DNA of 34,728 nucleotides, from contig JAQTYZ010000007.1 in assembly GCA_028688055.1 (NCBI GenBank), positions 1 to 34,728 on the forward strand. The letters run 5' to 3'. A program made the position numbers and the translations under genes. This document shows positions 1 through 9,198 of this stretch, one piece after another; the stretch's first letter is position 1; every line of letters begins with the position of its first letter. The notes beneath the pieces are model-generated. The model did no database searches. It was not told the DNA's origin and saw nothing but the letters and a program-made list of their open reading frames with translations. The DNA comes from Patescibacteria group bacterium. Lineage in GTDB: Bacteria; Patescibacteriota; Patescibacteriia; Buchananbacterales; UBA6539.

Positions 1-1
1 G

Positions 2-421
2 TTTAGTTCATTCGTGTTACTCACCGAGGCCGCCGAAAAATCCGGTTCATTAATAACGGCCGGTTATGCTCTGGAACAAGGCAAAGAAGTGATGGCCATT
101 CCCGGCAACATCAATCAATACAACAGCACAGGCAGCAATAATTTAATCAAACAAGGCGCCAAACTAGTGACGTCAGTAACCGATATTCTTGAAGTTATTG
201 ATATCGAAAATACGGTTCAAGCCATTCAATCACGGATTGAATTCGCCGAAACGGAAATCGAAAAAAAAATAATTGAACTACTAACCAACGAGCCTACTCA
301 CATTGACAAATTAATACGATTAGCTAGACTTGATATCAGTGCCGTTAATTCAACACTCTCAATTTTAGAGATGAAAGGCTTGATTAAAAATTTAGGCGGT
401 CAATACTATGCAAAAAATTAA
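2..421 (+). CDS. dprA: DNA processing protein DprA/Smf, C-terminal part (5' end outside window)
   Basis: Frame open to the window edge; 'TEAAEKSGSLITAGYALEQGKEVMAIPGNI' is the DprA Rossmann-fold signature, followed by a C-terminal winged-helix-like segment. Confidence 0.9.
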   Translation, partial: FSSFVLLTEAAEKSGSLITAGYALEQGKEVMAIPGNINQYNSTGSNNLIKQGAKLVTSVTDILEVIDIENTVQAIQSRIEFAETEIEKKIIELLTNEPTHIDKLIRLARLDISAVNSTLSILEMKGLIKNLGGQYYAKN

Positions 422-1205
422 AATTAATCTAACTCGGCAAGACAAGATTTATATCCTATTTGGTATTTTTATTGCTTCACTGCTCTGTGCCAATTTTTTA
501 GGCGCCAAGATAACTTCATTTACCACGCCTAAATTAATTGCCCTAACGTTAAATTTTATTTTCTGGCCAGTCATTGTCGGTGTTAACTCATTGGCCGCGA
601 TTTTTACGCCAAACGGTATTTTTAATTCACCATTTTTAGCCTACAATTTTTTCGATGTCATTCACGTGTCGGTTGGAATATTGGTAGTGCCAATAATGTT
701 TTTGACCACTGACATTATGACCGAAGTCTTGGGCAAAAAAAATGCCCAACGACTAGTTAATACTGCCCTGCTGGTGATGCTGTTTGCCCTAGCTGTGACC
801 TTAATTTCGGTCTTACTACCACCGGACCCAACCAGACAATATTTTTCTCAAGAAAATTATGTCAGCATCTTTGGGATTTCAATCAGAATGACGATCGCTT
901 CAATTTTGGCCTTTGTCTTGGCGCAGCACCACGATATCTGGGCCTTTAACCTCTGGAAAAAAATTACGCGCGGCAAGTGGCTGTGGATTAGAAACAACGC
1001 CTCGACAGTTGTAAGCCAACTAATTGATTCAACAGTTTTTATGTTTATCGCTTTTTATCTGACCAGTCCAAATTTTACCGCCGTTTATATTTGGCATCTG
1101 ATCCTGCCTTATTGGATTTTTAAGATCTTTTTCTCATTTATTGAAACCCCATTTTGTTATGCCGGCGTTAAGTGGCTGAAAGAAAGCGAGAGTGACAATG
1201 AATAA
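408..1205 (+). CDS. Queuosine precursor transporter, YhhQ/VUT (DUF165) family
   Basis: Polytopic membrane protein with LLCANFLGAKI, FLTTDIMTEVLGKK and STVVSQLIDSTVFM motifs typical of the YhhQ family. Confidence 0.85.
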   Translation: MQKIKINLTRQDKIYILFGIFIASLLCANFLGAKITSFTTPKLIALTLNFIFWPVIVGVNSLAAIFTPNGIFNSPFLAYNFFDVIHVSVGILVVPIMFLTTDIMTEVLGKKNAQRLVNTALLVMLFALAVTLISVLLPPDPTRQYFSQENYVSIFGISIRMTIASILAFVLAQHHDIWAFNLWKKITRGKWLWIRNNASTVVSQLIDSTVFMFIAFYLTSPNFTAVYIWHLILPYWIFKIFFSFIETPFCYAGVKWLKESESDNE

Positions 1206-2487
1206 AAATTTTGACCGATATTACCAAGCGGTCGAATATCTTGAATCAATTTCCAACCTGCCGCAGCCTGATTACTTTAAAGTCAAGAGCGGCCGGTCTT
1301 TATTTTTAGATCGTTTTGCTTTTTTCCTTAAACTACTAGGTAACCCTCAACGCGGACAAAAATATATTCAGGTTGGGGGCACCAGCGGCAAAGGTTCCGT
1401 GGCCACAATGATTCAATCAATTTTAACTGAAGCCAAATTTAAAACCGGGCTGTACCTGTCACCACACCCAACCACCACCATTGAAAGGATTAAAATTGGC
1501 AATTTGTATATTGCGCCAGGTGAATTTGCCGATATCATTGAAGCACTAAAACCGGCCATTGATAAAGCCTACCAAATTTCGCCGTACGGCCGGCCATCGT
1601 ATTTTGAAATATTAACGGCCGTGGCTTTTATTTATTTTAAAAAGAAGCGGTGTGACTATGTCGTGTTAGAAGTAGGTTTGGGTGGCCGATTCGATGCCAC
1701 TAACATTATTTCCAAGGCGGCGGTAACAATTATCAACACCATTGGTTTTGATCATACTGATATTTTGGGCAACACCTTGGAAAAAATCGCGGGTGAAAAA
1801 GCCGCCATTATCAAACCCAGAACCAAATTTTTCACCACGGCTAAAAACACGGCCGGGGTGCGAAAAATATTTGAACAAGCTTGTAAGCGTCACGGGGTGA
1901 CAATGAGAATAATCTCCACGCCTAAAACTCCCTATCAACTTAAACTTTTGGGCCATCATCAACAGACTAACGCAGCGTTAGCGGCGGCGGCGGCTGAAAG
2001 TTTAGGAATTAATCCTAAAAAAATTAAGGCGGGACTTAGCAAAGTTGAAATGTCGTGCCGGCTGGAAATAATTCATAAAAAACCGCTGTTGATTTTGGAT
2101 GGCGCTCACAATGAATCAAAAATTTTAAGTTTAGCAAAATTTATCGGAAATTTGACATATCAAAAATTATATCTTATTATGGCCTTGACTCGTGACCGAA
2201 ATCCGTCACAAGTTTTCAAAAAAATCTTACCACTGGCTGATCACATTACGATCACGCGTTATCGGTCGAGCGAGCGAAAGTGCTATCCGCCAAAAGATTT
2301 GGCTGACAAATTAAAAACCAATAAGCCAATTGAAATATTTCTTGATTCCGATATGGCGTTAAATAAAGTCTTGGCCAAGGCCAAGCTGGATGATATTATT
2401 GTTGTGGCCGGATCATTTTATCTCGCCGGAGAGCTGCGCAAGCGCTGGCGGAGTGAAACCAAAATATTAAACGAAAGGAAATCATAA
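1198..2487 (+). CDS. folC: Folylpolyglutamate synthase/dihydrofolate synthase (Mur ligase family)
   Basis: GGTSGKGSVATMI P-loop, YLSPH, VVLEVGLGGRFDATN, IGFDHTDILG and LDGAHN motifs. ATG at 1198 preferred over the GTG at 1192. Confidence 0.9.
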   Translation: MNKNFDRYYQAVEYLESISNLPQPDYFKVKSGRSLFLDRFAFFLKLLGNPQRGQKYIQVGGTSGKGSVATMIQSILTEAKFKTGLYLSPHPTTTIERIKIGNLYIAPGEFADIIEALKPAIDKAYQISPYGRPSYFEILTAVAFIYFKKKRCDYVVLEVGLGGRFDATNIISKAAVTIINTIGFDHTDILGNTLEKIAGEKAAIIKPRTKFFTTAKNTAGVRKIFEQACKRHGVTMRIISTPKTPYQLKLLGHHQQTNAALAAAAAESLGINPKKIKAGLSKVEMSCRLEIIHKKPLLILDGAHNESKILSLAKFIGNLTYQKLYLIMALTRDRNPSQVFKKILPLADHITITRYRSSERKCYPPKDLADKLKTNKPIEIFLDSDMALNKVLAKAKLDDIIVVAGSFYLAGELRKRWRSETKILNERKS

Positions 2488-4709
2488 TGGCAAAAAATTT
2501 AGTTATCGTCGAATCACCGACCAAAGCCAAAACTATTTCGAAATTTTTGGGACCCGAATATAAAATCGAGTCTTCTTTTGGTCATATCCGAGATCTGCCC
2601 AAGAGCAAACTTGGCGTTGACGTTGATAATAATTTTGAACCGCAATACACGATTCCAGCGAAGGCTAAAAAACAAGTTGAGCACCTAAAAAAACTGGCGG
2701 AAAAGGCTAGCCTGATTTTATTCGCGACTGACGAAGACCGTGAAGGCGAAGCAATTTCGTGGCACTTGGCTAACATTTTTAAAACCCCGGCCAGTAAAAT
2801 CAAACGAATTGTCTTCCATGAAATTACCAAAGAAGCGATTTTAGAAGCGATCAAAAATCCGCGGGGTCTTGATTTAAATTTAGTTGACGCCCAACAAGCC
2901 AGGCGAGTGCTCGACCGACTGGTTGGTTATCAGTTGTCGCCATTTTTGTGGCAAAAGGTTGCCCGCGGCCTGTCCGCTGGACGTGTTCAATCTGTTGCCG
3001 TTCGTTTAATTGTTGAACGAGAACGAGAAATCCAAGCCTTCAAAGCTGATGAATATTGGTCAATTGAAGGTAAATTCAAAGCCGGCCAGAAGGCCGAAGA
3101 ATTTATTGCCAAGCTAAATCAGATCAAGGGCAAAACCATTGACAAGCTTGAGATTAAAGATAAAGACCAAGCGGATAAAATTTTAGCCGACCTGACCGGC
3201 GCCGCGTACCAAGTTACTTCCGTTGATTACAAGGAAACTAAAAAAAATCCCCTACCGCCATTTACCACCTCTACCTTACAACAAGAAGCCAACCGCCGTT
3301 TAGGCTTTTCCGCCAAACAAACGATGATGTTGGCCCAGCAGCTTTATGAAGGAATTGAATTAGGTAGTGACGGCTCAGTCGGTTTGATTACTTATATGAG
3401 AACTGACTCGGTCAATTTAGCCGAAAAATTTTTAGGCGAAGCGGAAAATTTTATCAAACATAAATTCGGTGCCAATTATTCAAACGGTCCGAAACGTTAT
3501 AAAGGCAAATCAAAATTAGCCCAAGAAGCTCACGAAGCAATTCGACCGACCGCGGCGGAAAACGATCCGGAGGCGGTTAAAGAGTATTTAGAGGCCAGAC
3601 AATTTCGACTTTATCAACTAATTTGGCAACGCGCGCTGGCGAGCCAAATGGCCGGTGCGGTTATTGATACGACAGCTGTTGATATTAGCGCCCTAAAAAC
3701 CGACTATACCTTCAGAGCCAACGGTTCGGTAATTAAATTTGATGGCTACTTGAAAATTTACCCAACCGCCACGAAAGAAAATATTTTGCCATTACTAAAA
3801 AATCAAGACCATATTGACCTGACTGAATTACTACCAGAACAACATTTCACTCAACCGCCGGCTCGTTATTCGGAAGCAACACTGGTTAAAGTATTGGAAG
3901 AAAATGGCATCGGCCGACCGTCAACTTATGCGCCAACTATTTCGACAGTTCAAGACCGCGGCTACGTTGAAAAAGAAGACAAGCGTCTTAAACCAACCGA
4001 CATGGCTTTTTTGGTCAACGACTTATTAGTTGAGCACTTCCCCCAAATTGTTGACTATAAGTTCACCGCCAACCTCGAAGATGATCTAGACCGGATTGCT
4101 GAAGGTGAAAAAAAATGGCAACCAATTATTCATAAATTTTGGGGACCATTTAAAGCTAACTTGGATAAAAAATATCAAGAGATCGATAAGAAAAAATTAA
4201 CCGAAGAAAAAACCGACGAGGTCTGCGACAAGTGCGGCCAGCCGATGGTAATTAAAGTTGGCAGATTTGGAAAATTTCTAGCTTGTACTGGTTATCCAGA
4301 ATGTAAAAATACCAAACCGCTAAACGGCGAAGCGGCGGCCGGACCGGAACCAACTGGTGAAAAATGTCCAGAGTGCGACAGCGACTTAGTAAAACGAAAA
4401 GGACGCTATGGTGAATTTGTCGGCTGTTCAAATTATCCAAAATGTAAATATATTAAAAAGGAGCCGTCACAAATATTTGGCAGTTGCCCTGAATGTGCCA
4501 AAGGAAAAATTGTCGGCAAGCGATCGCGTCGCGGTTTTTTCTACGGCTGCGACCAATATCCGGATTGTAAATTTGCGCTTTGGGGAAAGCCAGTTGTCAG
4601 CGCCGGCAATACCGAACCGGATAAATGCCCAGATTGTGAATCAATCCTCGTTTATGCCAAAGGCGATGAAATAAAATGCTCCAGCAAAGAATGTAGCTAT
4701 AAAAAATAA
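2487..4709 (+). CDS. topA: DNA topoisomerase I with three to four C-terminal zinc-ribbon units
   Basis: TOPRIM start 'KNLVIVESPTKAKTISKFLG', DEDREGEAISWH, active-site 'GLITYMRTDS', repeated CxxC...CxxC C-terminal modules. Confidence 0.97.
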   Translation: MAKNLVIVESPTKAKTISKFLGPEYKIESSFGHIRDLPKSKLGVDVDNNFEPQYTIPAKAKKQVEHLKKLAEKASLILFATDEDREGEAISWHLANIFKTPASKIKRIVFHEITKEAILEAIKNPRGLDLNLVDAQQARRVLDRLVGYQLSPFLWQKVARGLSAGRVQSVAVRLIVEREREIQAFKADEYWSIEGKFKAGQKAEEFIAKLNQIKGKTIDKLEIKDKDQADKILADLTGAAYQVTSVDYKETKKNPLPPFTTSTLQQEANRRLGFSAKQTMMLAQQLYEGIELGSDGSVGLITYMRTDSVNLAEKFLGEAENFIKHKFGANYSNGPKRYKGKSKLAQEAHEAIRPTAAENDPEAVKEYLEARQFRLYQLIWQRALASQMAGAVIDTTAVDISALKTDYTFRANGSVIKFDGYLKIYPTATKENILPLLKNQDHIDLTELLPEQHFTQPPARYSEATLVKVLEENGIGRPSTYAPTISTVQDRGYVEKEDKRLKPTDMAFLVNDLLVEHFPQIVDYKFTANLEDDLDRIAEGEKKWQPIIHKFWGPFKANLDKKYQEIDKKKLTEEKTDEVCDKCGQPMVIKVGRFGKFLACTGYPECKNTKPLNGEAAAGPEPTGEKCPECDSDLVKRKGRYGEFVGCSNYPKCKYIKKEPSQIFGSCPECAKGKIVGKRSRRGFFYGCDQYPDCKFALWGKPVVSAGNTEPDKCPDCESILVYAKGDEIKCSSKECSYKK

Positions 4710-4720
4710 ATTCTCCAAAC

Positions 4721-4749
4721 AAAAAATCCCGAAGGCTCGGGATTTTTTG
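4721..4749 (+). terminator. Rho-independent terminator after topA
   Basis: AAAAAATCCCGAAGGCTCGGGATTTTTT hairpin with T-run. Confidence 0.85.
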
Positions 4750-4771
4750 TTTCCTATAAAAACTTGCTATG

Positions 4772-4933
4772 TCATATGACAGCGCCAAGCGAATAAGCGA
4801 CGACTGACAACGCCAGATAAACTGGAATGATCAGCGTTGCGGCTAAGACCGTAAACGTTCGAGTGATATCAAAGTCCATATCGCTGGGTTGGGTGGGCAT
4901 CGGAGCGCTTAAGGCTTGCTGGATATTTTCCAT
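4772..4933 (-). CDS. Small (53 aa) single-TM membrane protein, absent from the supplied ORF track
   Basis: Minus-strand ATG at 4933 reads MENIQQALSAPMPTQPSDMDFDITRTFTVLAATLIIPVYLALSVVAYSLGAVI-stop; one strong hydrophobic helix; promoter upstream at 5112-5140. Confidence 0.6.
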   Translation of the reverse strand: MENIQQALSAPMPTQPSDMDFDITRTFTVLAATLIIPVYLALSVVAYSLGAVI

Positions 4934-5111
4934 ATTTTTGTTTTTATTTTTTAGCTTAAATTTTTAAGGTACGAAAAAACACGGTTAGACTGAGTTAAAA
5001 AACTGTAAGCTGATTAGATAAAGTAACCGTGTCCATTTGGTTTTTGTTTTTTGCCCGATTAAAGTCTTAGGGCAATTAAAAAAGATAGTGCTCGTTGGCC
5101 TATCTAAATAC

Positions 5112-5140
5112 AGTATAGCATAACTTCTTTTTTCTGTCAA
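5112..5140 (-). promoter_or_regulatory. Consensus sigma70 promoter (TTGACA-17-TATACT, extended TGC)
   Basis: Minus strand TTGACAgaaaaaagaagttatgcTATACT; exact -35 and 17-nt spacer. Confidence 0.8.
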
Positions 5141-5217
5141 CATTTTGCGGCGACAAGAGAGTCAGACCCTGAAACCTTGTTGATGCTAGGGCACTCCTTG
5201 TCAGCCGCAAAATCATC
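5140..5217 (-). ncRNA. Putative structured small RNA (long hairpin)
   Basis: Minus strand ATTTTGCGGC(T)GACAAG(G)AG...CTCTTGTCGCCGCAAAAT forms a ~17-bp stem with two bulges; extended -10 TGCTATGAT just upstream. Confidence 0.45.
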
Positions 5218-5244
5218 ATAGCAAATCAAATTAAATATAACAAT

Positions 5245-5279
5245 AAAAAAACACCTCGAGTTTGACCACGAGGTGTTTT
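5245..5279 (-). terminator. Rho-independent terminator, minus strand
   Basis: AACACCTCG-tggtcaaa-CtCGAGGTGTT followed by a T7 run on the minus strand. Confidence 0.75.
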
Positions 5280-5308
5280 CCGGTTTCTAGAGACTACTCC
5301 CTAGCATC
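5245..5308 (-). ncRNA. Putative ~65-nt small RNA ending in a terminator hairpin
   Basis: Promoter TTGACA(5338-5343)-17-TGCTAAGTT, then a terminator CACCTCGTGGTCAAACTCGAGGTGTTTTTTT; no ORF. Confidence 0.45.
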
Positions 5309-5563
5309 AACCACAACTTAGCACATTTTTTCGAATTTGTCAATAGTTTAATGATAAATCAAAAGAATTATCCAAAAAATATCCTGAGCAACATCCTTAA
5401 TTGGTTTCGTTATTTGGACAAACCATCTAACCCCGCCAGATATTAAGGTCCTTAAAAAAGTTGGGGTTTATCAAAAAAAATCGCGGACGCTTATTAAAAA
5501 TTGATTTTTAATTCAATATAAACTAAAATTATTATACTCTAAAAATGACCGAAGCAGAAACAA

Positions 5564-7069
5564 ATGTCCACGGTTGAAGACTTAATCAAAATTTTAAAAA
5601 CGGGCGATAGCAGCAGTAGTCGGCTGGCTATTTTGCCTTACTTCCGAAAAAATAGTTCGGCGTATGATTTTGATTTAATTCGTTTAGCTTACGATTTTGC
5701 AGCGGAAGCTCACCGGGGCCAAACCAGAAAGTCGGGCGAACCTTATATCAATCACCCCCTCGAGACGGCCATTATCTTAGCCAAAATGGGATTGGACCAA
5801 CCCTCAATTATTGCAGCACTATTGCATGATGTTCCCGAGGATACTAATTACACCTTAGTCGAAGTTGAAAAAAATTTCGGACCGGAAGTGGCTAAACTTG
5901 TAGCCGGCATTACCAAACTCGGCATTATCAAATATCGGGGGATGGAAAAATACGCCGAAAATTTGCGCAATATGTTTGTCTCCATGGCCCAAGATCTGCG
6001 AATTGTTTTAATCAAAATGGCTGACCGGCTTCATAACCTCAGCACTTTAGATTCACTACCGGCGGAAAAACAAAAAAGAATTGCCCGAGAAAGTTTGGAA
6101 ATTTATGCGCCAATCGCCAATCGGTTAGGGATAGGAAGTATTAAAGGAGAGCTTGAAAATTTAGCTTTTCCTTATGTTTACCCAGACAAATATCAATGGA
6201 TGAAAAAAGATGTTTTGCCGAAGGTAGAACTAAAAATGGAATACCTGCAATCCGTGATCAAAGTAGTTAAAAAAGAATTAGTGGCTAACAAAATAAAATT
6301 TATTTCGGTCCACGGTCGGCAAAAAAGATTATATAGTTTATACCAAAAATTAATTCGCCCGCAATATAATGGTGATCTAACAAAAATTCATGACTTAGTT
6401 GCGCTAAGAATTATTGTGCCATCGATTGGTGACTGCTACCAAGCTTTAGGCGTCATTCACCGCTTATGGAAACCATTGCCGGGTAGAATTAAAGATTATA
6501 TCGCGCAACCAAAACCCAACGGCTACCAATCACTACATACAACCGTGTTCTGTCTTGAGGGTAAAATTGTCGAGTTTCAAATTAGAACCATTGCCATGCA
6601 TCAGCAATCCGAATACGGTATTGCGGCCCACTGGCACTATAAAGAAACTGGCAAAACGGACAAAAAAATAGGCGAGAAAGGATACACTTTACCCAAAAAA
6701 TTAAATTGGATTGAAGACTTGGTAAAATGGCAAAAAAATATTAGAGACAACCAACAATATTTGCATTCGCTCAGTATTGATTTTTTTCATAACCGAATTT
6801 TCGTTTTTACGCCCGAAGGTGATGTGATTGATTTACCGGAAGACGCCACCCCAGTGGATTTTGCGTATCAAGTCCACACTTGGATTGGTGATCATTGCGT
6901 CGGTTCCAGAGTTAACAGCCAGCATTCCCCGCTAGAAACAAAATTAAAAAACGGTGACGTTATTGAAATTGTCACCGACAAGAATCGCAAAGGTCCCAAT
7001 CGCGATTGGCTTAAGTTTGTTAAAACGGGAGCCGCTAAAAGCAAAATAAAATCTCAATCGGAATTATAA
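5564..7069 (+). CDS. RelA/SpoT-family (p)ppGpp synthetase/hydrolase, short form lacking the C-terminal regulatory half beyond TGS
   Basis: HD-domain 'HRGQTRKSGEPYINHPLETA...LLHDVPEDT', synthetase 'DLVALRIIV' and 'KPNGYQSLHTTV', TGS 'IFVFTPEGDVIDLPEDATPVDFAYQVHT'; ends right after TGS. Confidence 0.93.
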   Translation: MSTVEDLIKILKTGDSSSSRLAILPYFRKNSSAYDFDLIRLAYDFAAEAHRGQTRKSGEPYINHPLETAIILAKMGLDQPSIIAALLHDVPEDTNYTLVEVEKNFGPEVAKLVAGITKLGIIKYRGMEKYAENLRNMFVSMAQDLRIVLIKMADRLHNLSTLDSLPAEKQKRIARESLEIYAPIANRLGIGSIKGELENLAFPYVYPDKYQWMKKDVLPKVELKMEYLQSVIKVVKKELVANKIKFISVHGRQKRLYSLYQKLIRPQYNGDLTKIHDLVALRIIVPSIGDCYQALGVIHRLWKPLPGRIKDYIAQPKPNGYQSLHTTVFCLEGKIVEFQIRTIAMHQQSEYGIAAHWHYKETGKTDKKIGEKGYTLPKKLNWIEDLVKWQKNIRDNQQYLHSLSIDFFHNRIFVFTPEGDVIDLPEDATPVDFAYQVHTWIGDHCVGSRVNSQHSPLETKLKNGDVIEIVTDKNRKGPNRDWLKFVKTGAAKSKIKSQSEL

Positions 7070-7933
7070 TCCCCCGCTTACTTTTTCAATAACTGATGCT
7101 AAATCTTCATCAGAATAAAAATCAATTATCACCTGCCCGGCGTCGCCGGATTTTTTGATGGTGACCCTAGTCCCTAAGCTATTTTGCAACCGTTCTTCAA
7201 GGGCAGTCAGAGCCGGATCTTTAGATTTTCTAACGTGTTTTTTTACTGATACTTTTTTCGCCTCACCCTCCACGGCTCTAACCGTTAAATCATTTTGTAA
7301 GACTTTTTGAAAAAAATTTAAGCGGGCTTGCGGTGGCAACCCAACGATAATTCTCGCCGTACTATAATTTATTTTACCATTGACCACGGCGCGCTGAATT
7401 TCGGTGGGCAAAGTTAAGAGTCGCAAGGTATTAGCAACAACCGAACGGCTCTTCCCTACCTTCCTGGCAACCTCTTCCTGTTTAAGACTAAATTCATCAA
7501 TTAAACGCTGATAAGCCACCGCTTCTTCAATGGGATTCAAATCTTTGCGCTGAATATTTTCCACTAACGCTAACTCCAATTTCTGCTGCTCTTTGATGTC
7601 GCGGATAACGGCTGGCACGGTTGGCAATTCCAAAATTTTGGCAGCACGCCAACGTCGCTCGCCGGCAATAACTTGATACATACCATCCGACTCGACTAAA
7701 ATCAGTGGCTGCAAAATGCCATGCTCTTTAATTGAATTGGTTAAATCTTCCAGACTATCATGATCAAAATCAGTTCGCGGCTGAAGCGGATTAGCCTTAA
7801 TCTTTTCGACACTAACTTGCAGAATTCTTTCTTCGCCTGGTAAAATTTCGGATGATCTTTCAAAAATTTGTTTATCAATTTTTGGCGGGATTAATGAGCT
7901 AAGCCCTTTACCCAAACCTTGAACTTTTGTCAT
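7064..7933 (-). CDS. parB: Chromosome partitioning protein ParB
   Basis: 'GLGKGLSSLIPP', 'NPLQPRTDF', 'VIAGERRWRAAKILELPTVPAVI', 'ENIQRKDLNPIEEA' motifs. Confidence 0.95.
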   Translation of the reverse strand: MTKVQGLGKGLSSLIPPKIDKQIFERSSEILPGEERILQVSVEKIKANPLQPRTDFDHDSLEDLTNSIKEHGILQPLILVESDGMYQVIAGERRWRAAKILELPTVPAVIRDIKEQQKLELALVENIQRKDLNPIEEAVAYQRLIDEFSLKQEEVARKVGKSRSVVANTLRLLTLPTEIQRAVVNGKINYSTARIIVGLPPQARLNFFQKVLQNDLTVRAVEGEAKKVSVKKHVRKSKDPALTALEERLQNSLGTRVTIKKSGDAGQVIIDFYSDEDLASVIEKVSGGL

Positions 7934-7936
7934 AGT

Positions 7937-8710
7937 TTAATAAATAGGATTTTCCTGCTCGATAAGCTCTCGAGCTAAATCTTCATAAGCTTGACCGCCA
8001 GCCGATCTGGCGTCATAAGATAAAATCGTCTGGCCAAAACTAGGCGCTTCAGTCAATCGCACATTGCGCGGCACCACGGTCCGAAAAACCTTATGCGGAA
8101 AATGTTGCTGCAACTCAGCCATAACTTGGCCGGATAAGCGATTACGCTTGTCAAACATCGTTACCACAGCACCAGTGACAATTAATTCCGGCTTCAAATT
8201 TTCCTTAATTAAATTCACGGTATTTAATAGTTGGCCTAAACCTTCCAAAGCCAAATACTCGGCCTGAACCGGGATTAAAACCTCATCAGCCGCGACTAAA
8301 CCATTAAGGGTCAACAAATCAAGCGATGGCGGACAATCAATAATAATATAGTCATAATCATTTTTAACTTCGAGCATGGCGTTTCGTAAACGATGCTCGC
8401 GGTTTTCCATACCAACTAATTCGACACGCGCGCCAGCCAGATCGGAAGTTGCCGGAGCAACTTTAAAACCCGCGTGATGAGTGCCTTTGATGATATCACG
8501 AAATGATATCGGTTCAATTAAAGTGTGATAGACACTTTTAGTCAATTGGCTAACGTCAACACCGAGTCCGGAAGTGGCATTGCCTTGAGGATCAATATCA
8601 ACTAATAAAACAAACTTACCCAGCCAGGCCAGATAAGCACCTAAGTTTACAGCCGTCGTTGTCTTACCAACGCCGCCTTTCTGATTTACAATCGCAATTA
8701 CCCTTGACAT
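7937..8710 (-). CDS. parA: Chromosome partitioning ATPase ParA/Soj
   Basis: Deviant Walker A 'NQKGGVGKTTTAVNLG', 'DIDPQGNATSGLG', 'IIDCPPSLDLLTLN'. Confidence 0.96.
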   Translation of the reverse strand: MSRVIAIVNQKGGVGKTTTAVNLGAYLAWLGKFVLLVDIDPQGNATSGLGVDVSQLTKSVYHTLIEPISFRDIIKGTHHAGFKVAPATSDLAGARVELVGMENREHRLRNAMLEVKNDYDYIIIDCPPSLDLLTLNGLVAADEVLIPVQAEYLALEGLGQLLNTVNLIKENLKPELIVTGAVVTMFDKRNRLSGQVMAELQQHFPHKVFRTVVPRNVRLTEAPSFGQTILSYDARSAGGQAYEDLARELIEQENPIY

Positions 8711-8846
8711 ACCTTAATTATAAAGTAAAAACACCCCTTTGACAATTAAGTTTTTTTTATTTATACTAAGGTCTGTAATAACATACTCAGGCGGTCTCAA
8801 TAGTCATCGGGATAAACTCCATTGGTATATTTTCCCGTATCATTAG

Positions 8847-8931
8847 GCCCGGGTGGTGGAACTGGTAGACACGCACGACTCAAAATCGTGTGCCGCAAGG
8901 CGTGAGAGTTCAACTCTCTCCTCGGGCACCA
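8847..8931 (+). tRNA. tRNA-Leu (anticodon CAA), CCA encoded
   Basis: Acceptor GCCCGGG/CTCGGGC, loop CTCAAAA, class II variable arm, T-loop TTCAACT. Confidence 0.93.
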
Positions 8932-8978
8932 ATGAATTGACACCGAGAGTATTTACGGTTATGATTGCTAAATGATAT

Positions 8979-9053
8979 AGCGGGGTAGAGCAGCAGCAGC
9001 TCGCCAGGCCCATAACCTGGAGGTCGCGGGTGCAACTCCCGCCCCCGCAACCA
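8979..9053 (+). tRNA. Initiator tRNA-fMet (anticodon CAT), CCA encoded, atypical D- and T-loops
   Basis: Close match to bacterial initiator tRNA (GCGGGGT.GAGCAGC...CATAACC..GAGGTC....CCCCCGCAACCA); unpaired A1:A72; D-loop AGCAGCA, T-loop TGCAACT. Confidence 0.88.
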
Positions 9054-9121
9054 AGTTAACAATTCATCATTGATGCTTAGCCTGACGTTCTAAATAAAAA
9101 AACTTGCTGTTGAGTACGCAT

Positions 9122-9198
9122 AGCGAGGTAGCTCAGTTGGTTAGAGCGAAGGAATCATAACCCTTAGGTCGTGGGTTCGATCCCCACCCTCGCTACCA
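9122..9198 (+). tRNA. tRNA with CAT anticodon: elongator Met (or Ile2 if lysidine-modified), CCA encoded
   Basis: Acceptor AGCGAGG/CCTCGCT, D-arm AGCTCAGTTGGTTAGAGC, loop ATCATAA, T-loop TTCGATC. Confidence 0.9.

Noticed and set aside
1666-1962. 98-aa minus-strand ORF inside folC
   Set aside because: Antisense to a well-conserved gene; no promoter or family signal. The same reasoning applies to antisense ORFs in topA, glyQS, the Cys-rich gene and GH3.
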